A stretch of DNA of 64,000 nucleotides, taken from NCBI RefSeq assembly GCF_004136555.1, contig NZ_NOIT01000004.1, positions 124,001 to 188,000 of the forward strand, given 5' to 3'. Positions 7,284 through 16,587 of the stretch are shown piece after piece; position 1 is the stretch's first letter; every line of letters starts with the position of its first letter. The stretch comes from Kocuria carniphila (GTDB lineage: Bacteria > Actinomycetota > Actinomycetes > Actinomycetales > Micrococcaceae). The notes under the pieces were generated by a model. That model saw only the letters and a list, made by a program, of their open reading frames with translations, had not been told where the DNA came from and made no database searches. Both the position numbers and the translations under genes were made by a program.

Positions 7284-8570
7284 ATGGGCTTGCCGAACTC
7301 TCACCGCCACCGGATTCTGACCGTAGCTGCCGCGGCCGTGCTCACGGTAGGGAGCCTCGCTGGATGTGCAGATAACCCCGAACCTTCTGGTCCCACACCG
7401 GCGCCCTCTGAATCCGCTGAGGGTGCGGCAGCCTCCCCCGTGCTCTCCCCCGCTGCAGCCAGGCCTGAGTGCCCCAAGGACAGTTGCATGACCATGGCCG
7501 TGACCGGAGATCTGCTGCTTCACGAGGGTTTGTGGAGCAACTTTGCCACAGACCCAGCCGCCCATGACGGTCAGAATTTCAATTTCGAACCACTGCTCGC
7601 CGGGCAACGCCCCTACCTGGAGAACTCGGACATCGGAGTCTGCCATGCCGAGACTCCCGTGGCGGAGAAAGGCGGGCCGTACGCGGACTATCCGGACTTC
7701 CAGGTACCGCCCGAGATCCTCACCGCGGTGAAGTCGGTGGGGTATGACGCGTGCACCACCGCGAGCAATCACACACTGGACCATGGCGCTGAAGGGATCA
7801 ACCGCACATTGGCCGCCCTGGACGAAGCTGGTCTGCAGCACACCGGCTCCTACGATTCCGAGGCTGCCTCCGAAGAACCCCTTCGCATTCACACCGAAGC
7901 CGGCACCGTGGCCATCGTGACCGGCACCAACAGCGTCAATAAGAAAGAAGCCGAACACGAGTGGCAGGTTGACCGCTTCCGGGACGGCAAAGACCCCACC
8001 GTCGATCCGGAGGTTGCCCAGGCGGACATCGACCGCGCCGCGAGTCAGGCCGAAAAGGCCCGCGAGCTAGGTGCAGATGTCGTAGTGGCCGCCATCCATT
8101 CCGCCGAGGAATACACGGACACGGCCGACGACTTCCAGGTCCGGACCGGCCATGCGCTGGCGGACTCCGGCGCATTCGACGCCATCTACGGGCACGGCTC
8201 TCACAGTGTGCAGCCCATTGAGAACCACAACGGCACCTGGATCGTGTACGGCGTGGGCAACACCGTCACCGAGACCGCGCCCATGATGCCCGTCAACAAT
8301 GATGGGTTGATCGCGCGGTTCCAGTTCGCCAAGGCGGCGGACGGCAGCTGGGATGTCAGCGACCTGTCCTGGGCGCCCAGCTCGAACACCCAGGGTGGTC
8401 AGTACGCGTGGTGCTCGGCGGCGTCGGACTCGCCGAACGGAATCTGCCGCTCGCAAGCACAAGACGCGCAGAACCGCGAGCGCATCGCCCGGATCGTCAA
8501 CACCCCCTCGGCAATCGACAACGGCCTGCGCGAGTGGCTCGTCAGCGAGGACGTCCCCGCGGAGAATTAG
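7284..8570 (+). CDS. CapA family (poly-gamma-glutamate / capsule) lipoprotein
   Basis: 428 residues. A signal peptide with lipobox LAGC (Cys about residue 28) precedes a Ser/Pro/Ala-rich linker to about 60. The CapA-type metallophosphoesterase-like domain follows: MAVTGDLLLHEG, TTASNHTLDHGAEG and YGHGSHSVQPIE carry the conserved Asp, Asn-His and His motifs. CapA/PgsA proteins are linked to poly-gamma-glutamate or capsule synthesis, but no pgsB or pgsC gene is nearby, so the substrate is unknown. It is probably anchored on the outer face of the membrane and is followed by a long hairpin. Confidence 0.85.
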   Translation: MGLPNSHRHRILTVAAAAVLTVGSLAGCADNPEPSGPTPAPSESAEGAAASPVLSPAAARPECPKDSCMTMAVTGDLLLHEGLWSNFATDPAAHDGQNFNFEPLLAGQRPYLENSDIGVCHAETPVAEKGGPYADYPDFQVPPEILTAVKSVGYDACTTASNHTLDHGAEGINRTLAALDEAGLQHTGSYDSEAASEEPLRIHTEAGTVAIVTGTNSVNKKEAEHEWQVDRFRDGKDPTVDPEVAQADIDRAASQAEKARELGADVVVAAIHSAEEYTDTADDFQVRTGHALADSGAFDAIYGHGSHSVQPIENHNGTWIVYGVGNTVTETAPMMPVNNDGLIARFQFAKAADGSWDVSDLSWAPSSNTQGGQYAWCSAASDSPNGICRSQAQDAQNRERIARIVNTPSAIDNGLREWLVSEDVPAEN

Positions 8571-8580
8571 GACTCAGACG

Positions 8581-8634
8581 TGAAGTGAGGGTCGTGCAGA
8601 TTCCTGACTCGGAATCTGCACGACCCTCACTTCA
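8581..8634. terminator. Perfect 24-bp stem-loop between convergent genes
   Basis: The arms 8581-8604 and 8611-8634 are exact complements with loop TGACTC. It lies between convergent capA-like and gatB genes and has no T-run, so it may act in both directions or be more than a terminator. Its core GTGAGGGTCGTGCAGA is closely related to the hairpin at 27711-27764, which suggests a genomic repeat family. Confidence 0.75.
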
Positions 8635-8671
8635 GATTCGCCCGGCGTAACCACACCGGCGGCAGCGGAAG

Positions 8672-10177
8672 CTAGCCCTGCACGCCCAGCTTCTCCAGGA
8701 TGATCTGGCGGACGCGGCCGGCGTCTGCCTGGCCGCGGGTGGCCTTCATGACCGGACCGATGAGCGCACCAACGGCCTGAACCTTGCCGCCCTTGATCTT
8801 CTCGACCACGTCCGGCATTTGGGCCATGGCGTCGTCGACGGCAGCCGTGAGAGCGCCGTCGTCGGAGACGACCGCAAGACCCCGGGCTTCGACGATCTCG
8901 GACGGGGAACCCTCGCCCTCGACCACGAAACCAATGACCTTCTTGGCCAGCTTGTCGTTGATCTTGCCTTCGTCGATGAGAGCGTTGACCTCGACCACGT
9001 GGGCCGGGGTCACGGGCAGATCAACGATCTCGACCTCAGCCTGCTTGGCCAGACGGGCGATCTCGCCCATCCACCACTTACGAGCCACGGCCGGAGAAGC
9101 GCCTGTCGCGATGGTCTGCTCGATCTCGTCCATGACGCCGGCGTTGACGACGTCCCGGAACTCTTCGTCCGAGTAACCCCACTCGGCCTTGAGACGCTTA
9201 CGGCGCTGGGCCGGCGGCTCGGGCAGCTGAGCCCGCAGTTCCTCGATCCACGCTTCCGTGGTGACCACGGGAACCAAGTCCGGCTCGGGGAAGTAGCGGT
9301 AGTCGTCGGCGTCCGACTTGGGGCGACCGGACGTGGTGGACCGGGTGTCCTCGTGCCAGTGACGGGTTTCCTGAACGATCTTCTCGCCCGCAGACAGCAC
9401 GGCGGCGTGGCGCTGGATCTCGAAACGCACGGCGCGTTCGACGGCGCGCAGCGAGTTCACGTTCTTGGTCTCCGAGCGCGTCCCGAACTCGGTGGTGCCC
9501 TTGGGCATCAGGGAGACGTTGGCGTCGCAACGCACGTTGCCGCGCTCCATGCGGGCGTCGGAGATACCCAGGTTCTTCACGATCTCGCGAATGGCCGCCA
9601 CGTACACACGAGCCAGCTCGGGAGCGCGCGAACCGGCGCCCACGATGGGCTTGGTCACGATCTCGATGAGCGGCACGCCGGAACGGTTGTAGTCCACCAA
9701 CGAGTACGCAGCACCCTGAATGCGGCCGGTCGCGCCACCCACGTGGGTGAGCTTGCCGGCGTCCTCCTCCATGTGCGCCCGCTCGATCTCGATGGTGAAC
9801 GGCGTGCCGTCCTCGAGCTCGAGTTCCAGCTGACCGTCAAAGGCGATCGGCTCGTCGTACTGCGAGGTCTGGAAGTTCTTGGGCGTATCCGGGTAGAAGT
9901 AGTTCTTCCGCGCGAAGTGGCACTTCTCCGCGATGGAGCAGTTCAGCGCCAGACCCAACTTGATCGCGGATTCCACGGCCTTGCCGTTGACCACGGGCAG
10001 CACACCGGGCAGCCCCAGGGACACCGGGGTGATGTTGGTGTTGGGCTCATCGCCAAAGGTGTTGGGGGCGGCGTCGAACATCTTGGTGTTGGTGTTCAAC
10101 TCCACGTGCACCTCGAAACCCAGCACGGGATCGAAGCGCTCCATGGCCTCTTCGAAGGACAGGACGTCCTCGCTCAT
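8672..10177 (-). CDS. gatB: Aspartyl/glutamyl-tRNA amidotransferase subunit B
   Basis: 501 residues, the usual GatB length. The N-terminal signature FDPVLGFEVHVELNTNTKMF, the YFYPDTPKNFQTSQYDEPI stretch (about 92-110) and the C-terminal YqeY-like tail domain are present. GatB activates the side chain of Glu or Asp on misacylated tRNA-Gln or tRNA-Asn and receives ammonia from GatA. The ATG overlaps the gatA stop (TAATG) with GGGAGG upstream, so it is the last gene of a coupled gatC-gatA-gatB operon. Confidence 0.97.
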   Translation of the reverse strand: MSEDVLSFEEAMERFDPVLGFEVHVELNTNTKMFDAAPNTFGDEPNTNITPVSLGLPGVLPVVNGKAVESAIKLGLALNCSIAEKCHFARKNYFYPDTPKNFQTSQYDEPIAFDGQLELELEDGTPFTIEIERAHMEEDAGKLTHVGGATGRIQGAAYSLVDYNRSGVPLIEIVTKPIVGAGSRAPELARVYVAAIREIVKNLGISDARMERGNVRCDANVSLMPKGTTEFGTRSETKNVNSLRAVERAVRFEIQRHAAVLSAGEKIVQETRHWHEDTRSTTSGRPKSDADDYRYFPEPDLVPVVTTEAWIEELRAQLPEPPAQRRKRLKAEWGYSDEEFRDVVNAGVMDEIEQTIATGASPAVARKWWMGEIARLAKQAEVEIVDLPVTPAHVVEVNALIDEGKINDKLAKKVIGFVVEGEGSPSEIVEARGLAVVSDDGALTAAVDDAMAQMPDVVEKIKGGKVQAVGALIGPVMKATRGQADAGRVRQIILEKLGVQG

Positions 10178-11778
10178 TATTTGCCTCCCAGCGCGGCACC
10201 GGCCGCAAAGTCACGAACGGTAGTGGCGACGTCGCCGCGAGACGACCACACGGGACCGCCCCACTTCTCGTTGAGCAGCCGCTCCAGGCCCGCGCCGGCG
10301 CGGTAGACGCGCGCGTCCTCGCGAGCCGGAGCCATGAACTGGATGCCCACGGGCAGGCCGTCCTCCGGAGCCAATCCGCCCGGAAGCGAGATGGCCGGAA
10401 TACCCGCCAGGTTGGTGGGGATGGTGGCGATGTCGTTGAGATACATCTGCATGGGGTCCGCGGACTCGTCCACGCCGCCGATCTTGAAGGCGGTGGTGGG
10501 AGCGGTGGGCGAAATCAGCACGTCCACCTTCTCGAATGCCGCGTTGAAGTCGCGCTGCACCAGGGTGCGCACCTGCTGGGCCGAACCGTAGTAGGCATCG
10601 TAGTAGCCGGCGGACAAGGCGTAGGTACCCAGGATGATGCGGCGCTTGACCTCGTCACCGAAACCGGCCGCACGGGAAGCACCCATGACGCGCTCGATCG
10701 TGGGGTTACCCTCCGGGACCACGCGCAGCCCGAACCGAACGCCGTCGTACTTGGCGAGGTTGGATGAGACCTCGGAGGACATGATCAGGTAGTAGGCACC
10801 CAACGCGTACTCGAAGTTGGGGGTCTCGACCTCCACGACCTCGGCACCGGCGGACTGCAACAGCTCTACCGCCTCGTTGAAGCGCTGCTGCACGCCGGTC
10901 TGGAATCCGTCGCCGGTGAGCTGCTTGACCACGCCCACGCGCAGGCCCTTGAGCCCACCGTCCTCGGCGCCCTGACGGGCGGCCGCGGCGAACGAACCCA
11001 CGGGGTCGTTCAGGGAGGTGGAGTCCTGCGGATCGTGACCCGCAACGACCTCGTGCAACAGGGCCGAGTCCAGCACGGTACGCGAGCACGGGCCCACCTG
11101 ATCCAGCGAGGATGCCATGGCGATCACACCGTAACGGGAAACCGAACCGTAGGTGGGCTTGACGCCCACGGTGCCGGTGACCGCGGCGGGCTGGCGGATG
11201 GAACCGCCGGTGTCCGTGCCGAGGGCCAGGGGCGCCTGGAACGCGGAGACCGCAGCGGCGGAACCGCCACCGGAACCACCCGGGATGCGGTTGAGATCCC
11301 ACGGGTTACGCGTGGGGCCGTACGCAGAGTGCTCCGTGGATGAGCCCATGGCGAACTCGTCCAGGTTGGTCTTGCCCAGAATGGGCATCTTGGCGGCGCG
11401 CAGCTTTTTGGTCACGGTGCCGTCATACGGGCTCATCCAGCCCTCGAGCATCCGGGATGCCGCGGTGGTGGGCTGACCCTTGGTGACGATCAGGTCCTTG
11501 ACCGCGATCGGCACGCCGGCCAGCTCGTGCAGCTGCTCACCGTTGGCGCGGGCCTGGTCGACGTCCTGCGCAACCTGCAGTGCTTCCTCGCGGTTGCGGT
11601 GCAGGAAAGCGTTGAGACCGTCGGTGCCCTTGTGGGGGTCGGCCGAGTCCACAGCCTGGCCCTCGGTGGCGTCGATCTGCTCGAAGTGAGCGTTGACCGC
11701 GTCAACGGACGAGACGTCCCCGGAGGCCAGCTTGGCCGCAAGATCGGCGGCGGACAGTTCTACGATGCGTTCGCTCAT
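10177..11778 (-). CDS. gatA: Aspartyl/glutamyl-tRNA amidotransferase subunit A
   Basis: About 533 residues. I chose the ATG at 11778 because GGGGAG lies six bases upstream; the GTG two codons earlier overlaps the gatC stop and is the alternative. The amidase signature is complete: catalytic Lys in IAVKDL (about 94), cis-Ser in [10 protein letters not shown] (about 169) and nucleophile Ser in [10 protein letters not shown] (about 193). It hydrolyses glutamine and passes ammonia to GatB. Confidence 0.97.
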   Translation of the reverse strand: MSERIVELSAADLAAKLASGDVSSVDAVNAHFEQIDATEGQAVDSADPHKGTDGLNAFLHRNREEALQVAQDVDQARANGEQLHELAGVPIAVKDLIVTKGQPTTAASRMLEGWMSPYDGTVTKKLRAAKMPILGKTNLDEFAMGSSTEHSAYGPTRNPWDLNRIPGGSGGGSAAAVSAFQAPLALGTDTGGSIRQPAAVTGTVGVKPTYGSVSRYGVIAMASSLDQVGPCSRTVLDSALLHEVVAGHDPQDSTSLNDPVGSFAAAARQGAEDGGLKGLRVGVVKQLTGDGFQTGVQQRFNEAVELLQSAGAEVVEVETPNFEYALGAYYLIMSSEVSSNLAKYDGVRFGLRVVPEGNPTIERVMGASRAAGFGDEVKRRIILGTYALSAGYYDAYYGSAQQVRTLVQRDFNAAFEKVDVLISPTAPTTAFKIGGVDESADPMQMYLNDIATIPTNLAGIPAISLPGGLAPEDGLPVGIQFMAPAREDARVYRAGAGLERLLNEKWGGPVWSSRGDVATTVRDFAAGAALGGK

Positions 11779-11780
11779 GC

Positions 11781-12077
11781 TCACTCCCCATCCAGAATTG
11801 CGGGCACGCGGAACTTGCCGTCCTGGCTGTCCGGTGCGTTGGAGAGGGCCTCTTCCTGGGTGAGGGTCTCCCCCACCACGTCCTCACGGAAAACGTTCTG
11901 CAACGGCAGCGGGTGGCTGGTTGCAGGAACGTCAGGTCCGGCGGCTTGGCTGACCGAGGCCACGGACGAGACGATGAGATCGAGTTCGCCCGCAACGCGC
12001 GCGAGCTCTTCCTCGGTCATCTCGATGTGCGCGAGCTCGGCCAGGTGGGCCACCTGCTCGCGATTAATCGCAGACAT
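11781..12077 (-). CDS. gatC: Aspartyl/glutamyl-tRNA amidotransferase subunit C
   Basis: 98 residues, normal length for GatC. It begins [20 protein letters not shown] and continues with the small helical wrap-around protein pattern. AGGAG sits five bases before the ATG. GatC stabilises the GatA-GatB complex. It is first in the operon; its stop lies next to the gatA start, showing coupling. Confidence 0.95.
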   Translation of the reverse strand: MSAINREQVAHLAELAHIEMTEEELARVAGELDLIVSSVASVSQAAGPDVPATSHPLPLQNVFREDVVGETLTQEEALSNAPDSQDGKFRVPAILDGE

Positions 12078-12181
12078 GCATGCTCCTGGTATTCGCTAGT
12101 GATTCCGATCCAGTCTAGCGAGCGCCTAGGCTTGACTCAGAACGCTCGACTTTCACCTATCTCACTAAGGGGTCCCCACTC

Positions 12182-12742
12182 GTGGCTCAGTCCTCCGCCC
12201 GCCCGCCCAAACGTCACTCCGGTGGCCCCTCCAAGAAGCCTCGCCTGTCCCGGTCGGAAGCCGCCAAGGCCCAGGTGGACCACGACAACGCATGGCGTCA
12301 GTGGGTTTCCGACAGCGCCGTTGAGGCCGTGGACACTGCGCTGACTCACGTTCAGACGGTCGTGGAGGATCAGGTGCTGCAGTTCGGCGCCTTCCCCGTG
12401 TTCGTGGTGACCGGGGCCAAGGACGGCGAGTTCGAGTTGAACTCCCTGGATCCGGCCGAGACCGCAGAGCGGCACCCTGATGACGTTCTGGAAGAACTGC
12501 GCGCCATGACCTCCGCCAAGGCCTCCAATCTGCTGGTGGCCGCGCTGGCCTACCCCGCGACCCTGCCCGACCGCTCCGGTGCCCGAGCCGTGATCGTCGA
12601 GGTGGAACACCGCGAGCGCTTGAGCCTTGAAGTGGTCCAGGAGTACAAGGTCGTGGAATCCAAGGGCAAGACGTTCGTGAACTTCGGTGATCCGCACACC
12701 GATCGCCGCTGGGATCCGTGGCTGTTCGACGTGCGCGACTGA
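12182..12742 (+). CDS. Conserved hypothetical protein
   Basis: 186 residues from a GTG start. A basic, Pro/Lys-rich N-terminus (about 1-30: RPPKRHSGGPSKKPRLSRSE) precedes a soluble alpha/beta domain without known motifs (QFGAFPVFVVTGAKDGEFEL; RAVIVEVEHRERLSLEVVQE). The gene diverges from gatC and ends in a strong terminator shared with the facing gene. I do not recognise the family; the base composition is like its neighbours, so it is probably a resident gene. Confidence 0.6.
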   Translation: MAQSSARPPKRHSGGPSKKPRLSRSEAAKAQVDHDNAWRQWVSDSAVEAVDTALTHVQTVVEDQVLQFGAFPVFVVTGAKDGEFELNSLDPAETAERHPDDVLEELRAMTSAKASNLLVAALAYPATLPDRSGARAVIVEVEHRERLSLEVVQEYKVVESKGKTFVNFGDPHTDRRWDPWLFDVRD

Positions 12743-12757
12743 GGTAGCGCCCCACGA

Positions 12758-12795
12758 AAAACCGCCGCCGTGCAACAGTGCACGGCGGCGGTTTT
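12758..12795. terminator. Bidirectional terminator
   Basis: A perfect 17-bp stem, AAAACCGCCGCCGTGCA (12758-12774) with 12779-12795, encloses loop ACAG. It has an A-run on one side and a T-run on the other, so it works for both convergent genes. Confidence 0.92.
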
Positions 12796-12821
12796 CTGTG
12801 AGTCAACAGCGACTCAAAGGC

Positions 12822-13520
12822 TTACCACTTGGGCAGCTCGGGCAGTTCGCCCTGAGACTCGATGTGCTCGTCGTCGCCGCGAGCCAACCAGGCCAGCATG
12901 CCTTCGCGGTCAGAGGTGATCTCCTGGCCGCCGTCACCGATGACCCATTCGTCGCGCTCCTCGGTGCGCAGGGTCATGCCCGGTGCGTTCTTGGCGCGCA
13001 TGGTGCGAACAGCGGCCTCCACGGCGTTGAGCAGCGAATCCGGGTCCGCTTCCTCGATGGTCCAGGTGGTGTCCAGGTCGTGGTGGTGCACAACGACCTC
13101 CGCCACGCGAACGGCTGGGATGGATGTGGCAGGAACGGGCTTGCCGTGCAGGTCCAGTTCCTCGGTCTTGATCTCACCCTTGAGGCGTTCGCACTGCTCT
13201 TCGAAGTAGTCCGCGCTGTCACGAACTTTTTGGATGAGCTCTTCCTTGGGAAGAGCTGCCAGTTCGTCGATCTCCTGCTCACGAGCTTCCGGAGACGCGT
13301 AGAGCTCGGCGGGTTCGCCGGTCACGGCCCAGTCGATGAGCTTGACCAGCGCGTTACCGTTCGACGCAATGTGAGCGATCACATGCGCACGATCCCAGCC
13401 CTCGCACAGGGTGGGTTCGGTCATCTCGCGGTCGGCCAGGGACTCAATGGTCGCCAGGAACATGTCGGTTTCACGACGCAAGCGGGAAAGGTCTGAGGTC
13501 AGGCGTGCGGGATTAATCAT
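12822..13520 (-). CDS. Maleylpyruvate isomerase-fold mycothiol-dependent enzyme
   Basis: 232 residues in the MDMPI/DinB-like family. The N-terminal four-helix domain shows CEGWDRAHVIAHIASNGNAL (about 39-58) and VAEVVVHHHDLDTTW (about 138-152), the histidines that bind the divalent metal. A smaller C-terminal domain (about 165-225) completes the family pattern. Such enzymes use mycothiol, the actinobacterial thiol, for isomerisation or conjugation; the substrate cannot be read from sequence. It appears monocistronic. Confidence 0.82.
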   Translation of the reverse strand: MINPARLTSDLSRLRRETDMFLATIESLADREMTEPTLCEGWDRAHVIAHIASNGNALVKLIDWAVTGEPAELYASPEAREQEIDELAALPKEELIQKVRDSADYFEEQCERLKGEIKTEELDLHGKPVPATSIPAVRVAEVVVHHHDLDTTWTIEEADPDSLLNAVEAAVRTMRAKNAPGMTLRTEERDEWVIGDGGQEITSDREGMLAWLARGDDEHIESQGELPELPKW

Positions 13521-13625
13521 GTCTCCACCCTAGTAAGTTTGCTGTGACACCCGGCACACATGACCGTGAGTGACACATACCGATTTCGTCCAAATACGTC
13601 CCTGAGCCGCTGCCAGTGATACCCC

Positions 13626-15845
13626 TTAGGACGCGCCCAGTTTCATCTGCTGACGCAGCTCGCGGCGTGCGCGTTGGGTATCCGGATCGGGCACCGGCAC
13701 GGCCGCGAGCAGCCGCTTGGTGTAATCCTGCTCGGGGCTGCGCAACACCACTTCGCGCTGGCCCTGCTCCACGATCCGGCCATGCTGCATGACCACGATC
13801 CGGTCCGCGAGCCGGTCGATCACCGCGAGGTCGTGCGTCACGAACAAGCACGCGAAACCCATCTCTGCCTGCAATTCCTCGAACAGGTCCAGCACCGTGG
13901 CCTGCACGGACACGTCCAACGCCGAGGTCGGTTCGTCCGCAACCAGCAGCTTGGGCTTCAGCGACAGTGCACGGGCAATACCCACGCGCTGCTTCTGACC
14001 ACCCGAGAGTTCGTGCGGGTAACGGTTGCGGTAGTTGCGCGGCAATCGCACCTGGTCCAGCAGCTGCTCGATCCGGTTCTGCAGCTCCTGCCCCTTGGCC
14101 ATTCCCGCCAGGAACATGGGCTCACCAATGGATTCGCCGATCGGCAGTCGCGGGTTCAGCGATGACGACGGGTCCTGGAACACCATGCCCACGTCCTTGC
14201 GCACTCCGTTAAGTTCCCTGCGCGAGGCGCCGCTGAGTTCACGGCCGTCCACGATCAACGATCCCTCCACCACGGGCAACAGTCCCACGGCCGCACGACC
14301 GATGGTCGTCTTACCCGAACCGGACTCACCTACCAGGCCCAGCACTTCACCCGCGGCCACGGTCAGACTCACGTCCTCCACTGCGCGGAACGCCGGGTTA
14401 CGGCCTTGCTTGGGGTACTCGATCGCCACGTCCTTGAGCTGCAGCACGGGCTCGGTCACACGCAGCGCAGCGGTGTCGTCACTGGGTTCCATGTGCCGCG
14501 GGGTGCGCGCCGCATCCGTGGGCAGCGTGGGACGGTCGGAGGCAGTCGCCGCGGTCGATCCTGCGGTTCCTGCCGCGACGTCGTTGGCCGTCGCAGCGTC
14601 CCGGTCGGTCGACGACGACGCCGCCTCGCGTTCCTCCGCCTCAACCTCACATTCCAGCACGGCCACCATGTCAACAGACTCACCGGTCTCGCTGCCTTCA
14701 CCCAGGTGAGGGACCGACTCCAGCAGGGTCTTGGTGTAGGGGTGTTCGGGGCTGGAAAAGATCTGCTCGGCGGGCCCCTGTTCGACGATCCGGCCCTTCT
14801 TCATCACCGCAATCCGATCCGCCAGGTCGGCCACCACGCCCATGTCGTGGGTGATCAGGATGACGGCAGAATCCAGTTTGTCCTTGAGGTTGCGGATCAG
14901 GTCCAGGATTTCTGCCTGCACCGTGACGTCCAGAGCGGTGGTGGGCTCATCGGCGATCAACAGCTTGGGATCACACGACAGCGACTGCGCAATCATGGCG
15001 CGCTGACGCTGACCACCGGACAACTGGTGCGGGTAGGAACGGAACGCCTTTTCTGGATCCGGAAGTTCCACCATGGTCAGCATTTCCTTGGCGCGTTCGG
15101 CGGCCTGGGCTGGCGACATGTCCCGGTGGAGCCGGATCGTTTCCACGATCTGCTGGCCCACGGTGTAGACCGGGTTGAGGGCCGTCATGGGTTCCTGGAA
15201 GATCACGGCGATTTCTTCACCGCGCACGCGGCGCAGAGCGGCCCCCTGCAGTCCGATGAGTTCCTCACCGGCCAGCTTGGCCGAACCGTTGACCCGTGCG
15301 TTGGAGGGCAGCAGTCCCAGGATCGACATGGAACTCGCAGACTTGCCCGAACCCGATTCGCCCACGATGGCCAGCACCTCACCGGCGGCCACCTGGTAGT
15401 TCATGTCGATTGCGGCCGGGACCCATTCCTTATCCACGCCAAAGTCCACGGAGAGCCCGTCCACCACCAGGACCGGTTCACCGCGCACCACGCGGCGTTG
15501 GCTCCGCGAGCCGCGGGACGAGCGTTCGGTGGTGGCGTCCTGAGCACCGGAGCCCGCAGCTAACCGGTCCCTGCGCTTGCCGAAACCGCTCCGCAGGGAA
15601 CGACGATCACGCCGAGCCTGGTTGTCGTCACGTCCCATGGCTTCCTTGCTGCCGAGGGCTGATTCGGCGCCTCGGGGTTCGCTGACTCCCGGGCGCTCGT
15701 TGCCGCCCCGAGGTGCGCTGTGGCGACCGGGTTGGCGAGCGGCGTCGTCCCGCCAGGGCGAGCCACCGGAGGCTGCGTGCTGACCCGATCCGTTGTTGTC
15801 GGGGGTGCCCTCGGGATGGCCGGGGGCGGAGTGCGAGGTGCTCAT
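13626..15845 (-). CDS. Fused dipeptide/oligopeptide ABC transporter ATPase (DppD-DppF type)
   Basis: 739 residues with two complete ABC ATPase domains. Domain 1 (about 124-385) has GESGSGKS at 162, LSGGQRQR and LIADEPTTALD. Domain 2 (about 475-725) has GESGSGKT near 503, LSGGQKQR and LVADEPTSALD. Both end in the oligopeptide-type tail HPYTKTLLESVP / QDYTKRLLAAVP. The first 120 residues are an unusual disordered extension rich in Gly, Ser, Arg and Asp, and the domains are joined by an Ala/Thr/Asp-rich linker. It powers peptide import with the dppA, B and C-like genes upstream, from which it is separated by an opposite-strand gene. Confidence 0.93.
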   Translation of the reverse strand: MSTSHSAPGHPEGTPDNNGSGQHAASGGSPWRDDAARQPGRHSAPRGGNERPGVSEPRGAESALGSKEAMGRDDNQARRDRRSLRSGFGKRRDRLAAGSGAQDATTERSSRGSRSQRRVVRGEPVLVVDGLSVDFGVDKEWVPAAIDMNYQVAAGEVLAIVGESGSGKSASSMSILGLLPSNARVNGSAKLAGEELIGLQGAALRRVRGEEIAVIFQEPMTALNPVYTVGQQIVETIRLHRDMSPAQAAERAKEMLTMVELPDPEKAFRSYPHQLSGGQRQRAMIAQSLSCDPKLLIADEPTTALDVTVQAEILDLIRNLKDKLDSAVILITHDMGVVADLADRIAVMKKGRIVEQGPAEQIFSSPEHPYTKTLLESVPHLGEGSETGESVDMVAVLECEVEAEEREAASSSTDRDAATANDVAAGTAGSTAATASDRPTLPTDAARTPRHMEPSDDTAALRVTEPVLQLKDVAIEYPKQGRNPAFRAVEDVSLTVAAGEVLGLVGESGSGKTTIGRAAVGLLPVVEGSLIVDGRELSGASRRELNGVRKDVGMVFQDPSSSLNPRLPIGESIGEPMFLAGMAKGQELQNRIEQLLDQVRLPRNYRNRYPHELSGGQKQRVGIARALSLKPKLLVADEPTSALDVSVQATVLDLFEELQAEMGFACLFVTHDLAVIDRLADRIVVMQHGRIVEQGQREVVLRSPEQDYTKRLLAAVPVPDPDTQRARRELRQQMKLGAS

Positions 15846-15916
15846 CGTGTGTGCTCCATCGTGTCTGAAACGTGGTGTGCGTGGGTTGCGAGGTGGGGAT
15901 GCTTAGCATGGGGGCC

Positions 15917-16558
15917 ATGCCCCACGACCAGAACTCCCCCGCTGCTCCCCCGCGTGTGTATCGCGCCGCGTCCGCCCCGTGGCTCACCGGTTTTCTGGTG
16001 ATCCTGGGCGTGGTGGCGGCGGTGACGGGTTGGGGCCAGAACGCGCTGCTCACCGTGGCGAGCGTGTGCTGCGGTGCCGCCCTGGCTGGGCTGGGATACG
16101 CGCTGTACTGGCGCCCCCGCATGGAAATTCACGGATTCGGCGTGCGGATCATCAATCCGCTGCGCAGCGTGGATATTCCGTGGGCGCAGATCATCGACGT
16201 GCGCACACGCTTCACGGTCACGGTGGTCACCGAAGGCGGTTCCCACTCGTGCTTCGCGCTGCCCGCTGCGGGTCCCGGATCCGCACTGCGCTCCGGCACC
16301 CAGGGCGTGACGCGAGCCCATCCCCTGGCCCGCACCGAAGGCGCCGTGCGCACCGGCGACCTGGCCGGTACCCGTTCGGGTACCGCAGCTAATGACATCC
16401 GCACGCTGTGGCAGCGCAAGATCGACACGGGTGAGTTGGACGTCTTCACTCGCGACGACGCCGCTCTGGAACCCGTGCGCGTCCGTTACGTTCCGGCGCC
16501 GCTCGCCGCGACCTTGGCACTGGCCGCCGTGGGTATCACCCTGTTCGTCACAGCCTGA
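15917..16558 (+). CDS. Membrane-bound PH-domain protein
   Basis: About 213 residues from the ATG at 15917; an ATG three codons upstream is equally possible and no clear ribosome site decides. Two N-terminal membrane segments (about 19-38 and 41-62) are followed by a bacterial PH-type domain (MEIHGFGVRIINPLRSVDIP, then IIDVRTRFTVTVVTEGG) and a C-terminal hydrophobic helix (about 190-210). Members are common in actinobacteria, with no assigned role. It lies on the opposite strand inside the peptide transporter locus, divergent from the ATPase gene and convergent with the permease gene. Confidence 0.75.
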   Translation: MPHDQNSPAAPPRVYRAASAPWLTGFLVILGVVAAVTGWGQNALLTVASVCCGAALAGLGYALYWRPRMEIHGFGVRIINPLRSVDIPWAQIIDVRTRFTVTVVTEGGSHSCFALPAAGPGSALRSGTQGVTRAHPLARTEGAVRTGDLAGTRSGTAANDIRTLWQRKIDTGELDVFTRDDAALEPVRVRYVPAPLAATLALAAVGITLFVTA

Positions 16559-16587
16559 CACCCACGACGCGACCGCCGAAGTCTGAC

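Noticed and set aside
8819-10306. Long plus-strand open frame opposite gatB
   Set aside because: gatB is certain by family sequence; the antisense product is low-complexity Val/His/Gly with no motif.
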